From Marinicella rhabdoformis (GTDB lineage: Bacteria > Pseudomonadota > Gammaproteobacteria > Xanthomonadales > Marinicellaceae), in the NCBI RefSeq assembly GCF_009671245.1, contig NZ_VTFS01000001.1, forward strand, positions 407,914 to 471,913: a stretch of 64,000 bases of DNA, in the 5' to 3' direction. The notes below the pieces were generated by a model. It saw nothing but the letters and a program-made list of their open reading frames with translations, did no database searches and was not told the origin of the DNA. Made by a program: the position numbers and the translations under genes. Positions within the stretch are counted from its first letter, which is position 1; each line of letters starts with the position of its first letter. Below are positions 56,010-64,000 of the stretch, piece by piece.

Positions 56010-56625
56010 GCTGTTCTCGTGTTAACTGTGGCTGAATCAGGCTGTGCCATAACTTCGGGTGTTCAGACACCATGAATTTATTTTTTATGAAAGGCTTACT
56101 TGAAGTGTTTATTAATTCCTTATTTTCTACCCCGGCGGGCAAGTCTTTAATGTTTTCGACTATATACACCTGACCTTCACTCAACTGCTCATGGCTGGGC
56201 TTTAATTGATCTAACAGTAATGACAATTGATGTTGTAGCTTTTCTATGTGGATGGCATCAACTGTGGTCACATGAACTTGATCAGCTTGACTGTCGGTTT
56301 TAATTTGTTGAACAATTTGAGCCAAATCGTCAGGCGCCAAATCGTGTTTCTTTTTAAAGGCGCGAGAAAAGGTTTCATAGTCTTTGTAACCACATTGTTC
56401 AGACAGTGTTTGGATGTTTTGAGGGTGAGAAACAAGCTGTTGATAGGCAAAATTTAACCTCAACTGTTCAATGAATTTGAATGGCGTAAGCCCAGTGTGG
56501 CTTTTAAATAACTGGTGAAATCGTTCAACAGATAAACAAGCAACATGTGCCAAGTCTTTGAGTTTCAAATCGTCAGCCAAATGCGCTTCTATGTAATTAA
56601 GTGTGTTGCTTATTCTCGAATCCAT
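55999..56625 (-). CDS. AraC-type regulator with N-terminal DNA-binding domain
   Basis: A 208-residue protein in which the AraC helix-turn-helix pair is at the N terminus: IEAHLADDLKLKDLAHVACLS and LSEQCGYKDYETFSRAFKKKHDLAPDD. The C-terminal half (about 110-208) has a coiled-coil-like stretch but no recognised sensor domain; it may be a remnant of a GyrI-like domain. Translationally coupled to the broken CPBP gene. Confidence 0.82.
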   Translation of the reverse strand: MDSRISNTLNYIEAHLADDLKLKDLAHVACLSVERFHQLFKSHTGLTPFKFIEQLRLNFAYQQLVSHPQNIQTLSEQCGYKDYETFSRAFKKKHDLAPDDLAQIVQQIKTDSQADQVHVTTVDAIHIEKLQHQLSLLLDQLKPSHEQLSEGQVYIVENIKDLPAGVENKELINTSSKPFIKNKFMVSEHPKLWHSLIQPQLTREQHDD

Positions 56626-56817
56626 GGCTCAATCATAAGTCATCGGCGCTGAAATGTTTATGACGATTCCTATGATTTAGTTACCATACATTAAAGGGTT
56701 GTCACCTATTAAACCCACAACCAAATGCAGTTCACGAACTGATGCTGGTTAAATATGCGGCACCAAAGAACGCACCAAAGGCCTGACCCTTGATCGTTAC
56801 TTTTCCTGACCATGTCA

Positions 56818-57357
56818 TCAGCTTTGTTTTGCAAATGCTTGTAAGACCTCAATCGAAAGGTGGTCACCCTCGTCTTTCCCTTTATGGATGCGCTTTATGA
56901 TGCCGTTTTCATCAATAAGAATTTCAAGTGGCATAGTAAACAGGTTTCCTTTTATTGGGAATGGCCAATAACCCTTTAACAACATGGCGTGAAGTGCGGT
57001 TGGCAATCTCGTGATAAAGCCTTTTATAGTTTTAAGCACCGACCGTTCCACACTGAACGCTTGGTAATATGTATTATTTTCGTCAGCCAATATAGCAAAT
57101 GGTGCCTTATGTTCTTTGGCATGTGTTTGCAGGTGTTCAAGAGGAGAATCAAAAATGGCAACAATCGCCAAATCACCTCCAAACGCCTTATAATTTTTTA
57201 CCAATTGATGGATCCGTAAATTACAAAAAGGACAAGTGGCAAAACGATGAAATGCCACCAACGCTTTTTTCCCTTTAATTGAATCAATTGTAAACAACTC
57301 TCCACTGATCTCTGGAAGTTTGATGTTTTCTATACTGCTGCCTATTTTTAAGGTCAT
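56818..57357 (-). CDS. Peroxiredoxin-like thioredoxin-fold protein
   Basis: A 179-residue AhpC/TSA-like protein. GSSIENIKLPEISGELFTI leads into VAFHRFATCPFCNLRIHQL, with a CxxC pair at the active site, then AIFDSPLEHLQTHAKEH and a MPLEILIDENG strand with the cis-Pro context. It may reduce peroxides or disulfides. The ATG at 57357 has GGGA upstream. Divergent from a TetR gene with a shared operator. Confidence 0.8.
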   Translation of the reverse strand: MTLKIGSSIENIKLPEISGELFTIDSIKGKKALVAFHRFATCPFCNLRIHQLVKNYKAFGGDLAIVAIFDSPLEHLQTHAKEHKAPFAILADENNTYYQAFSVERSVLKTIKGFITRLPTALHAMLLKGYWPFPIKGNLFTMPLEILIDENGIIKRIHKGKDEGDHLSIEVLQAFAKQS

Positions 57358-57394
57358 TTTAAATCCCAAATTTATTTATTGAAACGAGTGTTGC

Positions 57395-57423
57395 AATATA
57401 AAACAATTGCACTCTTATTGCAA
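57395..57423 (-). promoter_or_regulatory. Promoter of the peroxiredoxin-like gene
   Basis: On the minus strand, TTGCAA (57418-57423), a 17-bp spacer, and TATATT (57395-57400). The -35 lies inside the left arm of the palindromic operator. Confidence 0.6.
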
Positions 57424-57436
57424 CATCTGTTGCAAT
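57417..57436. promoter_or_regulatory. Palindromic operator between TetR and peroxiredoxin genes
   Basis: Arms ATTGCAACA (57417-57425) and TGTTGCAAT (57428-57436) are perfectly complementary around a 2-bp centre. A third half-site TGTTGCAAT lies at 57389-57397 and a partial one, ATTGCAC, at 57406-57412. This is the expected kind of site for the TetR protein. Confidence 0.8.
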
Positions 57437-57457
57437 ATAGCTTATTCCAGCTATAAT
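57430..57457 (+). promoter_or_regulatory. Promoter of the TetR-family gene
   Basis: TTGCAA (57430-57435), a 16-bp spacer and a perfect TATAAT (57452-57457), 29 bp before the start codon. The -35 is in the right arm of the operator. Confidence 0.7.
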
Positions 57458-57485
57458 CACTTTCTATTTAAATAAAATAACCACA

Positions 57486-58046
57486 ATGGGCAGGGTAATA
57501 ACATTTGACAAAGAGCATGTTTTTGATATTTGTTTACGAGCATTTTGGAAGCATGGCTATGACAACACTTCAATCCGTGAATTACAACGACTTACCGGCT
57601 TAAGTGGTCGAAGCTTGATTCACAGTTTCGGTGATAAAAGACAAATATTCGACTCTTGTTTGGCACACTATTTACTTTTTGTTCGACAGTTGACCCAAAA
57701 CCTGGCCGATGATCCCAAGGGACTTGAGGTGTTTTTTGAAGGCTTTACTGTATGTGATTCTGCTGATATTCGTCACAACGGTTGCTTTGTGTTAAACAGT
57801 ATTTTTGGTGATTTGAAAGGCGATCAACAAATCATTGTAGCCTTTGAAGGATTTAAAGTGACAGTGACTGACTTTTTTAAGGTACAGCTGTCTATGAACG
57901 GCATCAAAGGCGCATCAGAAAAAGCAGAAATGTTGTTTGATTTATTTTTGTCTGGCCTAACTAAAATTTCAATTTACGCAGATGCGGCACAAATGACAAA
58001 GGCATATAAAGCCATTAAGCGACTGGTAGCTGACTGGTCTCTATGA
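57486..58046 (+). CDS. TetR-family transcriptional regulator
   Basis: A 186-residue regulator with an N-terminal helix-turn-helix (FDICLRAFWKHGYDNTSIRELQRLTGLSGRSLIHSFGDK in essence, residues about 12-50) and a helical ligand-binding C-terminal part. It is divergent from the peroxiredoxin-like gene and a perfect palindrome covers both -35 boxes, so it probably represses both itself and that gene in the absence of a ligand. Confidence 0.9.
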   Translation: MGRVITFDKEHVFDICLRAFWKHGYDNTSIRELQRLTGLSGRSLIHSFGDKRQIFDSCLAHYLLFVRQLTQNLADDPKGLEVFFEGFTVCDSADIRHNGCFVLNSIFGDLKGDQQIIVAFEGFKVTVTDFFKVQLSMNGIKGASEKAEMLFDLFLSGLTKISIYADAAQMTKAYKAIKRLVADWSL

Positions 58047-58140
58047 ATTCGTTAATGATTCTCATAACTACAGATTTAAACTTAAAACCACTGGAATGTG
58101 TTCTACACACGTGTCGCCAGTGCCAATAGGCCAGGAAAAC

Positions 58141-59466
58141 ATGATTGACAAAAAACAACTATTTACCATTTTCATTGGGTTGGTTTTCACCATAAATGCA
58201 AAAGCCGAAACCATTCTTGTGAATAAAACGTGCACCTTTACTGATGCCATCCATGCAGCCAATAATGATGAAATTGTTGGGGGTTGTTCAGCTGGCAATG
58301 GCAGTGACTTGATTGTTTTTGTTGAAGCTGATCAAGTTTTGTCGGTAAATCAAGGCTTACATAACTCTTTACTTCAACACAACGTTAAAGTAGCCTATCC
58401 ATCCATTGATTCCGCTGTCACAATAGAAGGGAATGGCCTTCATATTCAGGCAGATACCCGCACGGAAAATTTTCGCGTAATGGATATGATTGGTTCATTA
58501 GGAGAACGATTAATCTTGAGAAACCTAACAATTTCTGGAGGTGATGATGGCTCAGGAATTGGTAGCGGCTTGTTTGTTTTTGGAGGTAGGTTGACCCTTG
58601 AAAATGTTCGCTTCACAGAAAACCGAGGTGCCCTTTTATTACTAGAAGTTTTGGATGTTGAAATTAATCATGTTCTCATTGACAACAATTGGACTGACAG
58701 CAGCTCTCCATTCAGCGCTGGATTAGAATCTAAAGGTAGTGACTTGGTCATAAAGAACAGCAGCATCGTCAATAATCATGTGCGCTTCGATGGCACTGAT
58801 TTTAAAATGAGTCCGAGCCATGCAGCCGGTGGAATTGGACTGTCCATGTCTTTCCCTGCAACAATAGTAAACAGCACCATAAGTGGAAATACAGCCATAA
58901 CTGGGGGCGGCTTAGTTATCAAAGAAAACAGCAACAACCTAACTGGAACCACAGGAAACTTGCCAGGGATAAAGCTTGAAATTATTCATACCACGATCAG
59001 TAATAACTCAGCTTTGTTTGGTGGTGGTGTGGTTGTTTTTGAAAGTGCCATACCCGTTTCATTCAGTCATACATTGATTGCTGGCAATATTTCAGACCAA
59101 AGCTTAGGAAGTGAGCTTTGGGTTGCTGATGGTGTTGTTTTGTTTATGGATGACTTTAATGTTATCAAAAACCACCATCTCAGTCCCAATGTCATTGCTG
59201 CTTTGGGAGACAGTGATTTGATTTCAAACCAAACATCCAGTCAGATAGTAATGCCTTTAACTCAGTTACAAGGTTTATCGGCACACCCTTTACCTATAGA
59301 AAGCGATGCGATTGACTCAGGCTCAACTTCATGTTTCACCGCCAATGACCAACTCCATCAACTCAGACCCGCAGATGGCAACAAAGATGGTACTGCTCAA
59401 TGTGACTCGGGTTCTATTGAATTTGTTGACCTGATATACACCTCTGGCTTTGAAAATACGCCATAA
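58141..59466 (+). CDS. Secreted CSLREA-like beta-helix protein with GFE C-terminal motif
   Basis: A 441-residue exported protein. A signal peptide (about 1-20, FIGLVFTINAKA) is followed by CTFTDAIHAANNDEIVGGCSAG, matching the CSLREA-type opening domain, then parallel beta-helix-like repeats (GGGLVIKEN, GGGVVVFES, LRNLTISGG). It ends IYTSGFENTP. AGGA lies 6 nt before the ATG at 58141, so the ATG 45 bases earlier is rejected. Such proteins are cell-surface or secreted; the target is unknown. Confidence 0.82.
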   Translation: MIDKKQLFTIFIGLVFTINAKAETILVNKTCTFTDAIHAANNDEIVGGCSAGNGSDLIVFVEADQVLSVNQGLHNSLLQHNVKVAYPSIDSAVTIEGNGLHIQADTRTENFRVMDMIGSLGERLILRNLTISGGDDGSGIGSGLFVFGGRLTLENVRFTENRGALLLLEVLDVEINHVLIDNNWTDSSSPFSAGLESKGSDLVIKNSSIVNNHVRFDGTDFKMSPSHAAGGIGLSMSFPATIVNSTISGNTAITGGGLVIKENSNNLTGTTGNLPGIKLEIIHTTISNNSALFGGGVVVFESAIPVSFSHTLIAGNISDQSLGSELWVADGVVLFMDDFNVIKNHHLSPNVIAALGDSDLISNQTSSQIVMPLTQLQGLSAHPLPIESDAIDSGSTSCFTANDQLHQLRPADGNKDGTAQCDSGSIEFVDLIYTSGFENTP

Positions 59467-59512
59467 GAAAAACTCAAAACATGTATCGAACATGGCTTGC
59501 GATTTTATCACA

Positions 59513-59764
59513 TCAGGGGAAAGCGATCACTGGCGTCATGCGATCCATGGCTTTGAAAGCAGTTACTGCAGAAGTCGCTATATGGCATATGCGGCCATTG
59601 TCATTAATAGACATATACTCTTCACCTGCTTCTGTATAAACGTCCAACACGACAACTGCTTCGTGTGCGGCAGTTTTTCCATTGGTTTTTTTATAACTGA
59701 GGTTAATGCGTCGCCTTTGTACAGCGGCGGCTTCAAGCATGTCGTGGGTTTGACACTTCATCAT
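59513..59764 (-). CDS. Rof-like (Rho-binding antiterminator family) small protein
   Basis: An 83-residue protein. CQTHDMLEAAAVQRRRINLSY, then VVVLDVYTEAGEEYMSI and ICHIATSAVTAF, follow the pattern of the Rof/COG4568 family, whose E. coli member binds Rho and inhibits termination. Resemblance is moderate, and regulation of Rho here is inference. Located alone between the beta-helix and glutathione transferase genes. Confidence 0.55.
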   Translation of the reverse strand: MMKCQTHDMLEAAAVQRRRINLSYKKTNGKTAAHEAVVVLDVYTEAGEEYMSINDNGRICHIATSAVTAFKAMDRMTPVIAFP

Positions 59765-59792
59765 ATATATACATGAGTAAATCTTAAATTAG

Positions 59793-60461
59793 TCACAAAG
59801 CATAATCGTATTGGCCACCCTTTTCCAAAGCTTTGCGATAAGCGGTTCGTTTTTGTAGCTGAGCGACATAAGCGGTTGTTTTAGGGTGTTTTTTTAATAA
59901 GCCCCGAGCGGCACTGGCCTCCAATGGAAAACTCATTTGTATGTCCGCCCCTGTCATTTTTTCTCCCGCAAACCAGTCATTTTCAGACAGATGCGTTTCA
60001 ATAAACTCAAAATGGCGTTTGATGTTAGGACTGACAAAGCTCTCCATCACTTTGTTGGCAATCCCTTTGGCGATGGGTCGTACAAAAAAAGGCATCGGCG
60101 CGGTTTTAACCTTTTCAAACACCAAATTCATTAACAAAGGCGGCATCAATGAACCTTCTGCAAAGTGTAACCAGTAAATATAGGATTGATAAGCTTTGCT
60201 GTTGACTCTGGGTGTCAACTTGTCTTTTCCATATGTACGACCCAGATATTCAATGATGGCTCCAGACTCTGCGATCACCTGTTCACCGTCTGTTATTACT
60301 GGTGATTTGCCCAGCGGATGAATGGCTTTCAACTCATCTGGAGCCAGCATGGTTTCTTTGTTACGCTGATAATGCACAACTTCATAAGTCACTCCCAACT
60401 CTTCTAACATCCATAAAATCCTTTGAGAACGTGAATTGTTTAGGTGATGCACAATGACCAT
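59793..60461 (-). CDS. Glutathione S-transferase
   Basis: A 222-residue GST. The thioredoxin-like N domain has HHLNNSRSQRILWMLEELGV, LGKSPVITDGEQVIAESGAIIEYL (cis-Pro and glutathione-binding Glu-Ser), and the helical C domain has MTGADIQMSFPLEA. The ATG at 60461 is chosen over an upstream in-frame codon; GGA lies about 10 nt before it. Substrate unknown. Confidence 0.92.
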   Translation of the reverse strand: MVIVHHLNNSRSQRILWMLEELGVTYEVVHYQRNKETMLAPDELKAIHPLGKSPVITDGEQVIAESGAIIEYLGRTYGKDKLTPRVNSKAYQSYIYWLHFAEGSLMPPLLMNLVFEKVKTAPMPFFVRPIAKGIANKVMESFVSPNIKRHFEFIETHLSENDWFAGEKMTGADIQMSFPLEASAARGLLKKHPKTTAYVAQLQKRTAYRKALEKGGQYDYAL

Positions 60462-60590
60462 AATGATATCCAAAAACAAATCAGCTTAGCATCAATTACT
60501 CATTACCACAAATCGTCATCTTGCTTATTTTTGAGAATATAAAACAAGCTTTTAAGCTATAATAAACCTGACCAAATAAATCCTACATCA

Positions 60591-61668
60591 ATGAAACACA
60601 ACAGACCCGCACAACAGGAAAAAGACAAAAAAGTTAACAAACCTGACATGGGTAATAAATTAAATTTATTACCCAACATTGTTTATGTTTTCAGAGTCAT
60701 TGGTATGGGCCTTGGTGGTCTGGCAGTGTCATTTGTGTTGTCCGAAAATGCTGCACCATTCAGCAGTTGGTTTTGGCTGGTTTTTAGCTGTTATATTTGG
60801 CCTCATTTGGCATTTTTTTGGGCCAAAAATCAAGACTCACCTTTTCAAGCTGAACAAACTAATTTGCTGGTAGATTCATTCATTGCAGGAACATCTGTAG
60901 CGCTGATGCATTATAATCTTTTGCCTTCTGTTTTACTCATTTCCATTGCTACAGCTGACAAAGTCAACAGCGGCATTCCTAAATTGTGGCTGAAATCTAT
61001 TCCACTGACTGTATTGGGTGCTCTGCTATTCAGCCTATTCACCGGGTTTGCATTTCAACCCAATACATCGATGACCGTTATCATTGCCTGTTTACCAGTG
61101 GCCGTCATCCATACCTTACTTGTCAGTACATACAGTTACAACCTCATCAACAAACTACAATATCAGAACAAAAAACTTAATCACTTAAGCCAAGTTGATT
61201 CACTGACAGGCGTGAGCAACAGACGCCACTGGCAAGAAAAAAGCCATCAAATTTTGAAACAGCACCAAGATGTGCAAATAGAAGCCAGTTTAATGTTGGT
61301 GGATATCGATCATTTCAAACAAGTCAATGACCAATATGGCCACGTGATTGGCGATGACGTCCTTATTGAACTGGCCGCTTTGCTCAAAAAAACAGCTGGT
61401 AATCAAGCCATCATTGGCAGACTGGGTGGTGATGAATTTGCAGCCACCATAAAATTACCTGTTCAAGAAGCCAAAATACTGGCTCAAAAGCTAACTGCGG
61501 CAGTAGAAAGTTTAAACTTCCCTCAAGCAGAAAAATTAAAACTCAGTACAAGCATCGGCATCGCTGACATTTCAACTGCTATAAGGAGAGCTCAGAAAAT
61601 GGTTAGATGCCGCCGATAAAAAATTATACCAAGCCAAATCATCAGGTCGAAATCAGTTTGCACACTGA
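60591..61668 (+). pseudogene. MASE2-GGDEF diguanylate cyclase with a 3' frameshift
   Basis: The N-terminal 190 residues match the MASE2 membrane sensor of the AdrA/DgcC type (LPNIVYVFRVIGMGLGGLAV, NLLVDSFIAGTSVALMHYNLLPSV, GIPKLWLKSIPLT). A GGDEF domain follows with DSLTGVSNRR and GGDEF at 279-283. The frame ends early at 61619 in RRAQKMVRCRR, while the next frame reads GELRKWLDAADKKLYQAKSSGRNQFAH to a stop at 61668, which is the normal GGDEF ending. One extra A near 61585 explains it. The intact active site could still leave a partly functional, truncated enzyme. Confidence 0.8.
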
Positions 61669-61695
61669 AAGCCATCATAAAATCGTTACAATCGG

Positions 61696-61723
61696 TTGTA
61701 CTCAAGAACTAATACAGTAAACT
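61696..61723 (+). promoter_or_regulatory. Candidate trpE promoter
   Basis: TTGTAC (61696-61701), a 16-bp spacer and TAAACT (61718-61723), 39 bp before the trpE start. No leader peptide with tandem Trp codons or attenuator is visible. Confidence 0.35.
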
Positions 61724-61762
61724 ACCCTTTTTGAAATTTTCATTGCATAAGGCAGTTTACAA

Positions 61763-63235
61763 ATGGACAGAGCAAAATTTGATGGCATGGTGGCAAAAGG
61801 TCACAACCGCATTCCTATTTACCAATGTATTTCGGCAGACTTGGATACGCCATTAAGTGCTTGGCTAAAACTGGCCAATGGCAAACACACTTTTTTACTT
61901 GAATCTGTTGAAGGTGGTGCTCAATGGGGACGCTATTCTATTATTGGACTGTCCTCTAGTTTTAGGTTTCAGGTCTCTGGCACTGTTTTCAAAGAGTTTG
62001 AATACAACAGCTTGGTTTCCGAGTATGAAGCCGATGATATTTTGCAACAAGTAGAAAACATCAAATCCAGATTTTCGGTACCAGAAATCGACGAATTACC
62101 TGCATTCAATGGTGGACTGGTAGGTTACTTTGGTTATGAAATCATTGAAAACATTGAGCAAAAACTCAAAGGACTGACTCCTGAAGATCGTTTACATATC
62201 CCTGACATTCACATGATGCTGGCTGAAGAATTGGCCGTCTTTGATAATCTGGCGGGTAAAGTTTGGTTGATTACACATGCCGATCCAGCTGAAGAGCTCG
62301 CTTACGAAAAAGGACAAAAACGACTCGCTGAATTAACCCACAGGCTGCGCTCTGGTTCAACTGGCTATGCAGAAATGATCAACCAAAAAAGCATCAACAC
62401 CACAGACTTCAAAACAGGTTTTACTCAAGCAGAATTCACCGAAGCCGTGGCTAAATGCAAAGATTACATTGAATCCGGTGACATCATGCAAGTGGTACTG
62501 TCCCAAAGAATTTCCACACAATTTAATGCCAGACCATTGGATGTTTACCGCGCATTGCGTGCTTCAAACCCCAGTCCATACATGTATTTTATGGATTTTG
62601 GCGATTACCAAGTGGTTGGCTCATCCCCAGAAGTACTGGTCAAAAGAACCGACAATGAAGTCACTTTGCGGCCCATTGCTGGCACACGACCCAGAGGTAA
62701 AAATGCGGCAGAAGATAAGGTTTTAGAGCAAGATTTATTGAATGACCCCAAAGAAATTGCGGAACACTTGATGCTGATCGACTTAGGTCGAAACGATGTT
62801 GGCCGCATTGCTGAAACCGGCACTGTGAAATTGAAAGACAAGATGGTCATAGAACATTATTCTCATGTCATGCATATCGTTTCTGAAATTCGAGCACAAC
62901 TAAAAGACGGGCTATCTAATGCAGACATCATCAAAGCCGTTTTTCCAGCAGGCACATTATCCGGCGCGGCCAAAGTGCGTGCTATGGAAGTGATAGCAGA
63001 ACTTGAAAAAGTAAAACGAAATGTTTATGCAGGCGCAGTCGGCTACTGGGGTTGGCATGGCGACATGGACATGGCCATAGCCATCCGAACAGCCGTCATC
63101 AAGGATCAACAGCTACATGTGCAAGCGGGAGCAGGCATTGTGGCGGACAGCACACCAGAAGGTGAGTGGCAAGAAATCATGAACAAAGCCAAAGCCGTGT
63201 TCAAGGCAGTAGAGCAAGCAGCTGAAGGCTTATAA
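61763..63235 (+). CDS. trpE: Anthranilate synthase component I
   Basis: It makes anthranilate from chorismate, first step of tryptophan synthesis. 490 residues with the feedback-binding region FLLESVEGGAQWGRYSIIG, and the catalytic chorismate-binding parts SPEVLVKR, RPIAGTRPRGKN, LMLIDLGRNDVGRIAE, FPAGTLSGAAKVRAME and the final QAGAGIVADSTPEGEWQE. The partner trpG is not within the window downstream; an outer-membrane receptor gene follows. Confidence 0.95.
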   Translation: MDRAKFDGMVAKGHNRIPIYQCISADLDTPLSAWLKLANGKHTFLLESVEGGAQWGRYSIIGLSSSFRFQVSGTVFKEFEYNSLVSEYEADDILQQVENIKSRFSVPEIDELPAFNGGLVGYFGYEIIENIEQKLKGLTPEDRLHIPDIHMMLAEELAVFDNLAGKVWLITHADPAEELAYEKGQKRLAELTHRLRSGSTGYAEMINQKSINTTDFKTGFTQAEFTEAVAKCKDYIESGDIMQVVLSQRISTQFNARPLDVYRALRASNPSPYMYFMDFGDYQVVGSSPEVLVKRTDNEVTLRPIAGTRPRGKNAAEDKVLEQDLLNDPKEIAEHLMLIDLGRNDVGRIAETGTVKLKDKMVIEHYSHVMHIVSEIRAQLKDGLSNADIIKAVFPAGTLSGAAKVRAMEVIAELEKVKRNVYAGAVGYWGWHGDMDMAIAIRTAVIKDQQLHVQAGAGIVADSTPEGEWQEIMNKAKAVFKAVEQAAEGL

Positions 63236-63238
63236 CCG

Positions 63239-63277
63239 TTGAATTTCATTGCATTAATAACTTGTACTGAAATTCAA
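63239..63277. repeat. Inverted repeat downstream of trpE
   Basis: TTGAATTTCA (63239-63248) and TGAAATTCAA (63268-63277) are perfect 10-bp arms with a 19-bp loop, starting 4 bp after the trpE stop. It could stabilise or end the transcript; no T-run follows. Confidence 0.5.
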
Positions 63278-63445
63278 AAACTGGCAGAATAACTCTTCTT
63301 GATTCAAAGCAGCTCAAATTGCTTATTACAAATAGCTTTGTTCTTGAGTTAAGAAACCCACTGGCAAACAATAAAAACAAATTGCCTGATTTGACCACGC
63401 AAGCGATACAAAAATCGTAATCCAAAAATCACAAGAGGGTTAACA

Positions 63446-64000
63446 ATGAGAGTTATAACCATTAAGAAAAGCGCGCTTTGCGTGGCTTTAAGCTGTGCTT
63501 TGGCTGGCTTTTCAGCCACAACCATGGCGCAAGATGAATCTGTGGAAGAACTGAGCAAAGTTCAAGTCACAGGCTCACGCATCAGACAAGTTCAAATTGA
63601 GGGCATTGAACCCACACAAACCATCACACGTGAAGACATTGACCGCTCAGGTTTAACTTCAGTGGGTGACATCCTACAACAATTAACGCAATCAGGTTCA
63701 GCCTTGAACACCCGATTCAACAGTTCAGGCAACTTTGGTTTCCCATCCAATGGTGGCGGTATTGGTGCTGGTGCGACACAAATAGACATGCGTCATTTAG
63801 ATCCTGGCAGGGTATTGGTATTGGTTGATGGATTGCGCTGGGTTGCTGGCAGCTCAGGTTCTGGCGTCAGCAATGCCGTGGACATGAATACCATACCTGT
63901 AGGCATCATCGAACGCATTGACATCTCGAAAGATGGTGCTTCCGCCATTTATGGCGCTGATGCCATTGCTGGCGTAGTTAACATCATCACCAAAACTGCC
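63446..64000 (+). CDS. TonB-dependent outer-membrane receptor (partial, N terminus)
   Basis: The window contains the first 185 codons. A signal peptide (about 1-31, ending TTMAQD) is followed by a short stretch like a TonB box ([11 protein letters not shown]) and the plug domain with [36 protein letters not shown] and [30 protein letters not shown] lies 6 nt before the ATG. The long Gly/Ser insert ([17 protein letters not shown]) is common in the Xanthomonadales-type receptors for complex organic substrates. The barrel lies beyond the edge. Confidence 0.93.
   Translation, partial: MRVITIKKSALCVALSCALAGFSATTMAQDESVEELSKVQVTGSRIRQVQIEGIEPTQTITREDIDRSGLTSVGDILQQLTQSGSALNTRFNSSGNFGFPSNGGGIGAGATQIDMRHLDPGRVLVLVDGLRWVAGSSGSGVSNAVDMNTIPVGIIERIDISKDGASAIYGADAIAGVVNIITKTA

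Noticed and set aside
59450-59776. 108-codon plus-strand frame
   Set aside because: Antisense to the Rof-like gene and overlaps the end of the beta-helix gene; low resemblance to any protein.
61669-61762. Tryptophan attenuator upstream of trpE
   Set aside because: No leader peptide with adjacent Trp codons and no alternative hairpins are seen in the short gap.

Overview
The window looks like a chromosomal segment of a marine, fairly AT-rich gammaproteobacterium. The order gshB-tonB-yqgE-yqgF-pyrB beside a Pil-Chp chemosensory operon is the arrangement known from Pseudomonas. An Rnf complex, a partial type II secretion (Gsp) operon, ClpS/ClpA and an E. coli-like tRNA-Ser(GGA) also fit Gammaproteobacteria. 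Two secreted proteins end in a (I/F/Y)-x-x-GFE motif that I recall from Lysobacterales and Marinicella-type genomes, so a Marinicella relative is my best guess. No marker here proves the genus.

Layout. 1-10248 (minus): pilG-pilI-pilJ-pilK-chpA, the chemosensory system for type IV pili; chpA runs off the left edge and pilH is absent. 10615-14340 (plus): gshB, tonB, yqgE, ruvX, pyrB, tightly packed. 14324-17756: a MAPEG-like membrane protein, a small lipoprotein, an aminotransferase/sulfotransferase pair and a fatty acid hydroxylase-like protein. 17936-26797 (plus): an acyl-CoA dehydrogenase, then gspCDEF running directly into ftsEX. 26868-30587: a double-receiver protein, ung, a large unknown secreted protein, infA. 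30633-37163 (minus): clpA/clpS and a moxR-DUF58-transglutaminase cluster. 37425-42773: pyruvate kinase, a zinc-ribbon protein, a GGDEF protein, exonuclease I and a DUF368 (PopT-type) protein. That last gene overlaps the end of rnfABCDGE (42770-47978). metG follows at 48150-50213.

50402-60461 is the accessory part: a BlaI-type repressor with an M56 peptidase/TonB fusion and two clear TACA-N2-TGTA operators; three tandem 177-bp repeats next to tRNA-Ser; DUF2306 and AraC-type genes; a frameshifted CPBP protease; a TetR/peroxiredoxin pair sharing one palindromic operator; a CSLREA-like beta-helix protein; a Rof-like protein and a glutathione S-transferase. The right end has a frameshifted MASE2-GGDEF gene, trpE, and the start of a TonB-dependent receptor.

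The strongest candidates for something undescribed are the tRNA-Ser-associated 177-bp repeat array (structured, with part of each unit resembling the tRNA 5' half), the shared GFE C-terminal motif, and the 11-copy acidic repeat inside ChpA. All product calls come from reading motifs by eye; no database search was run.
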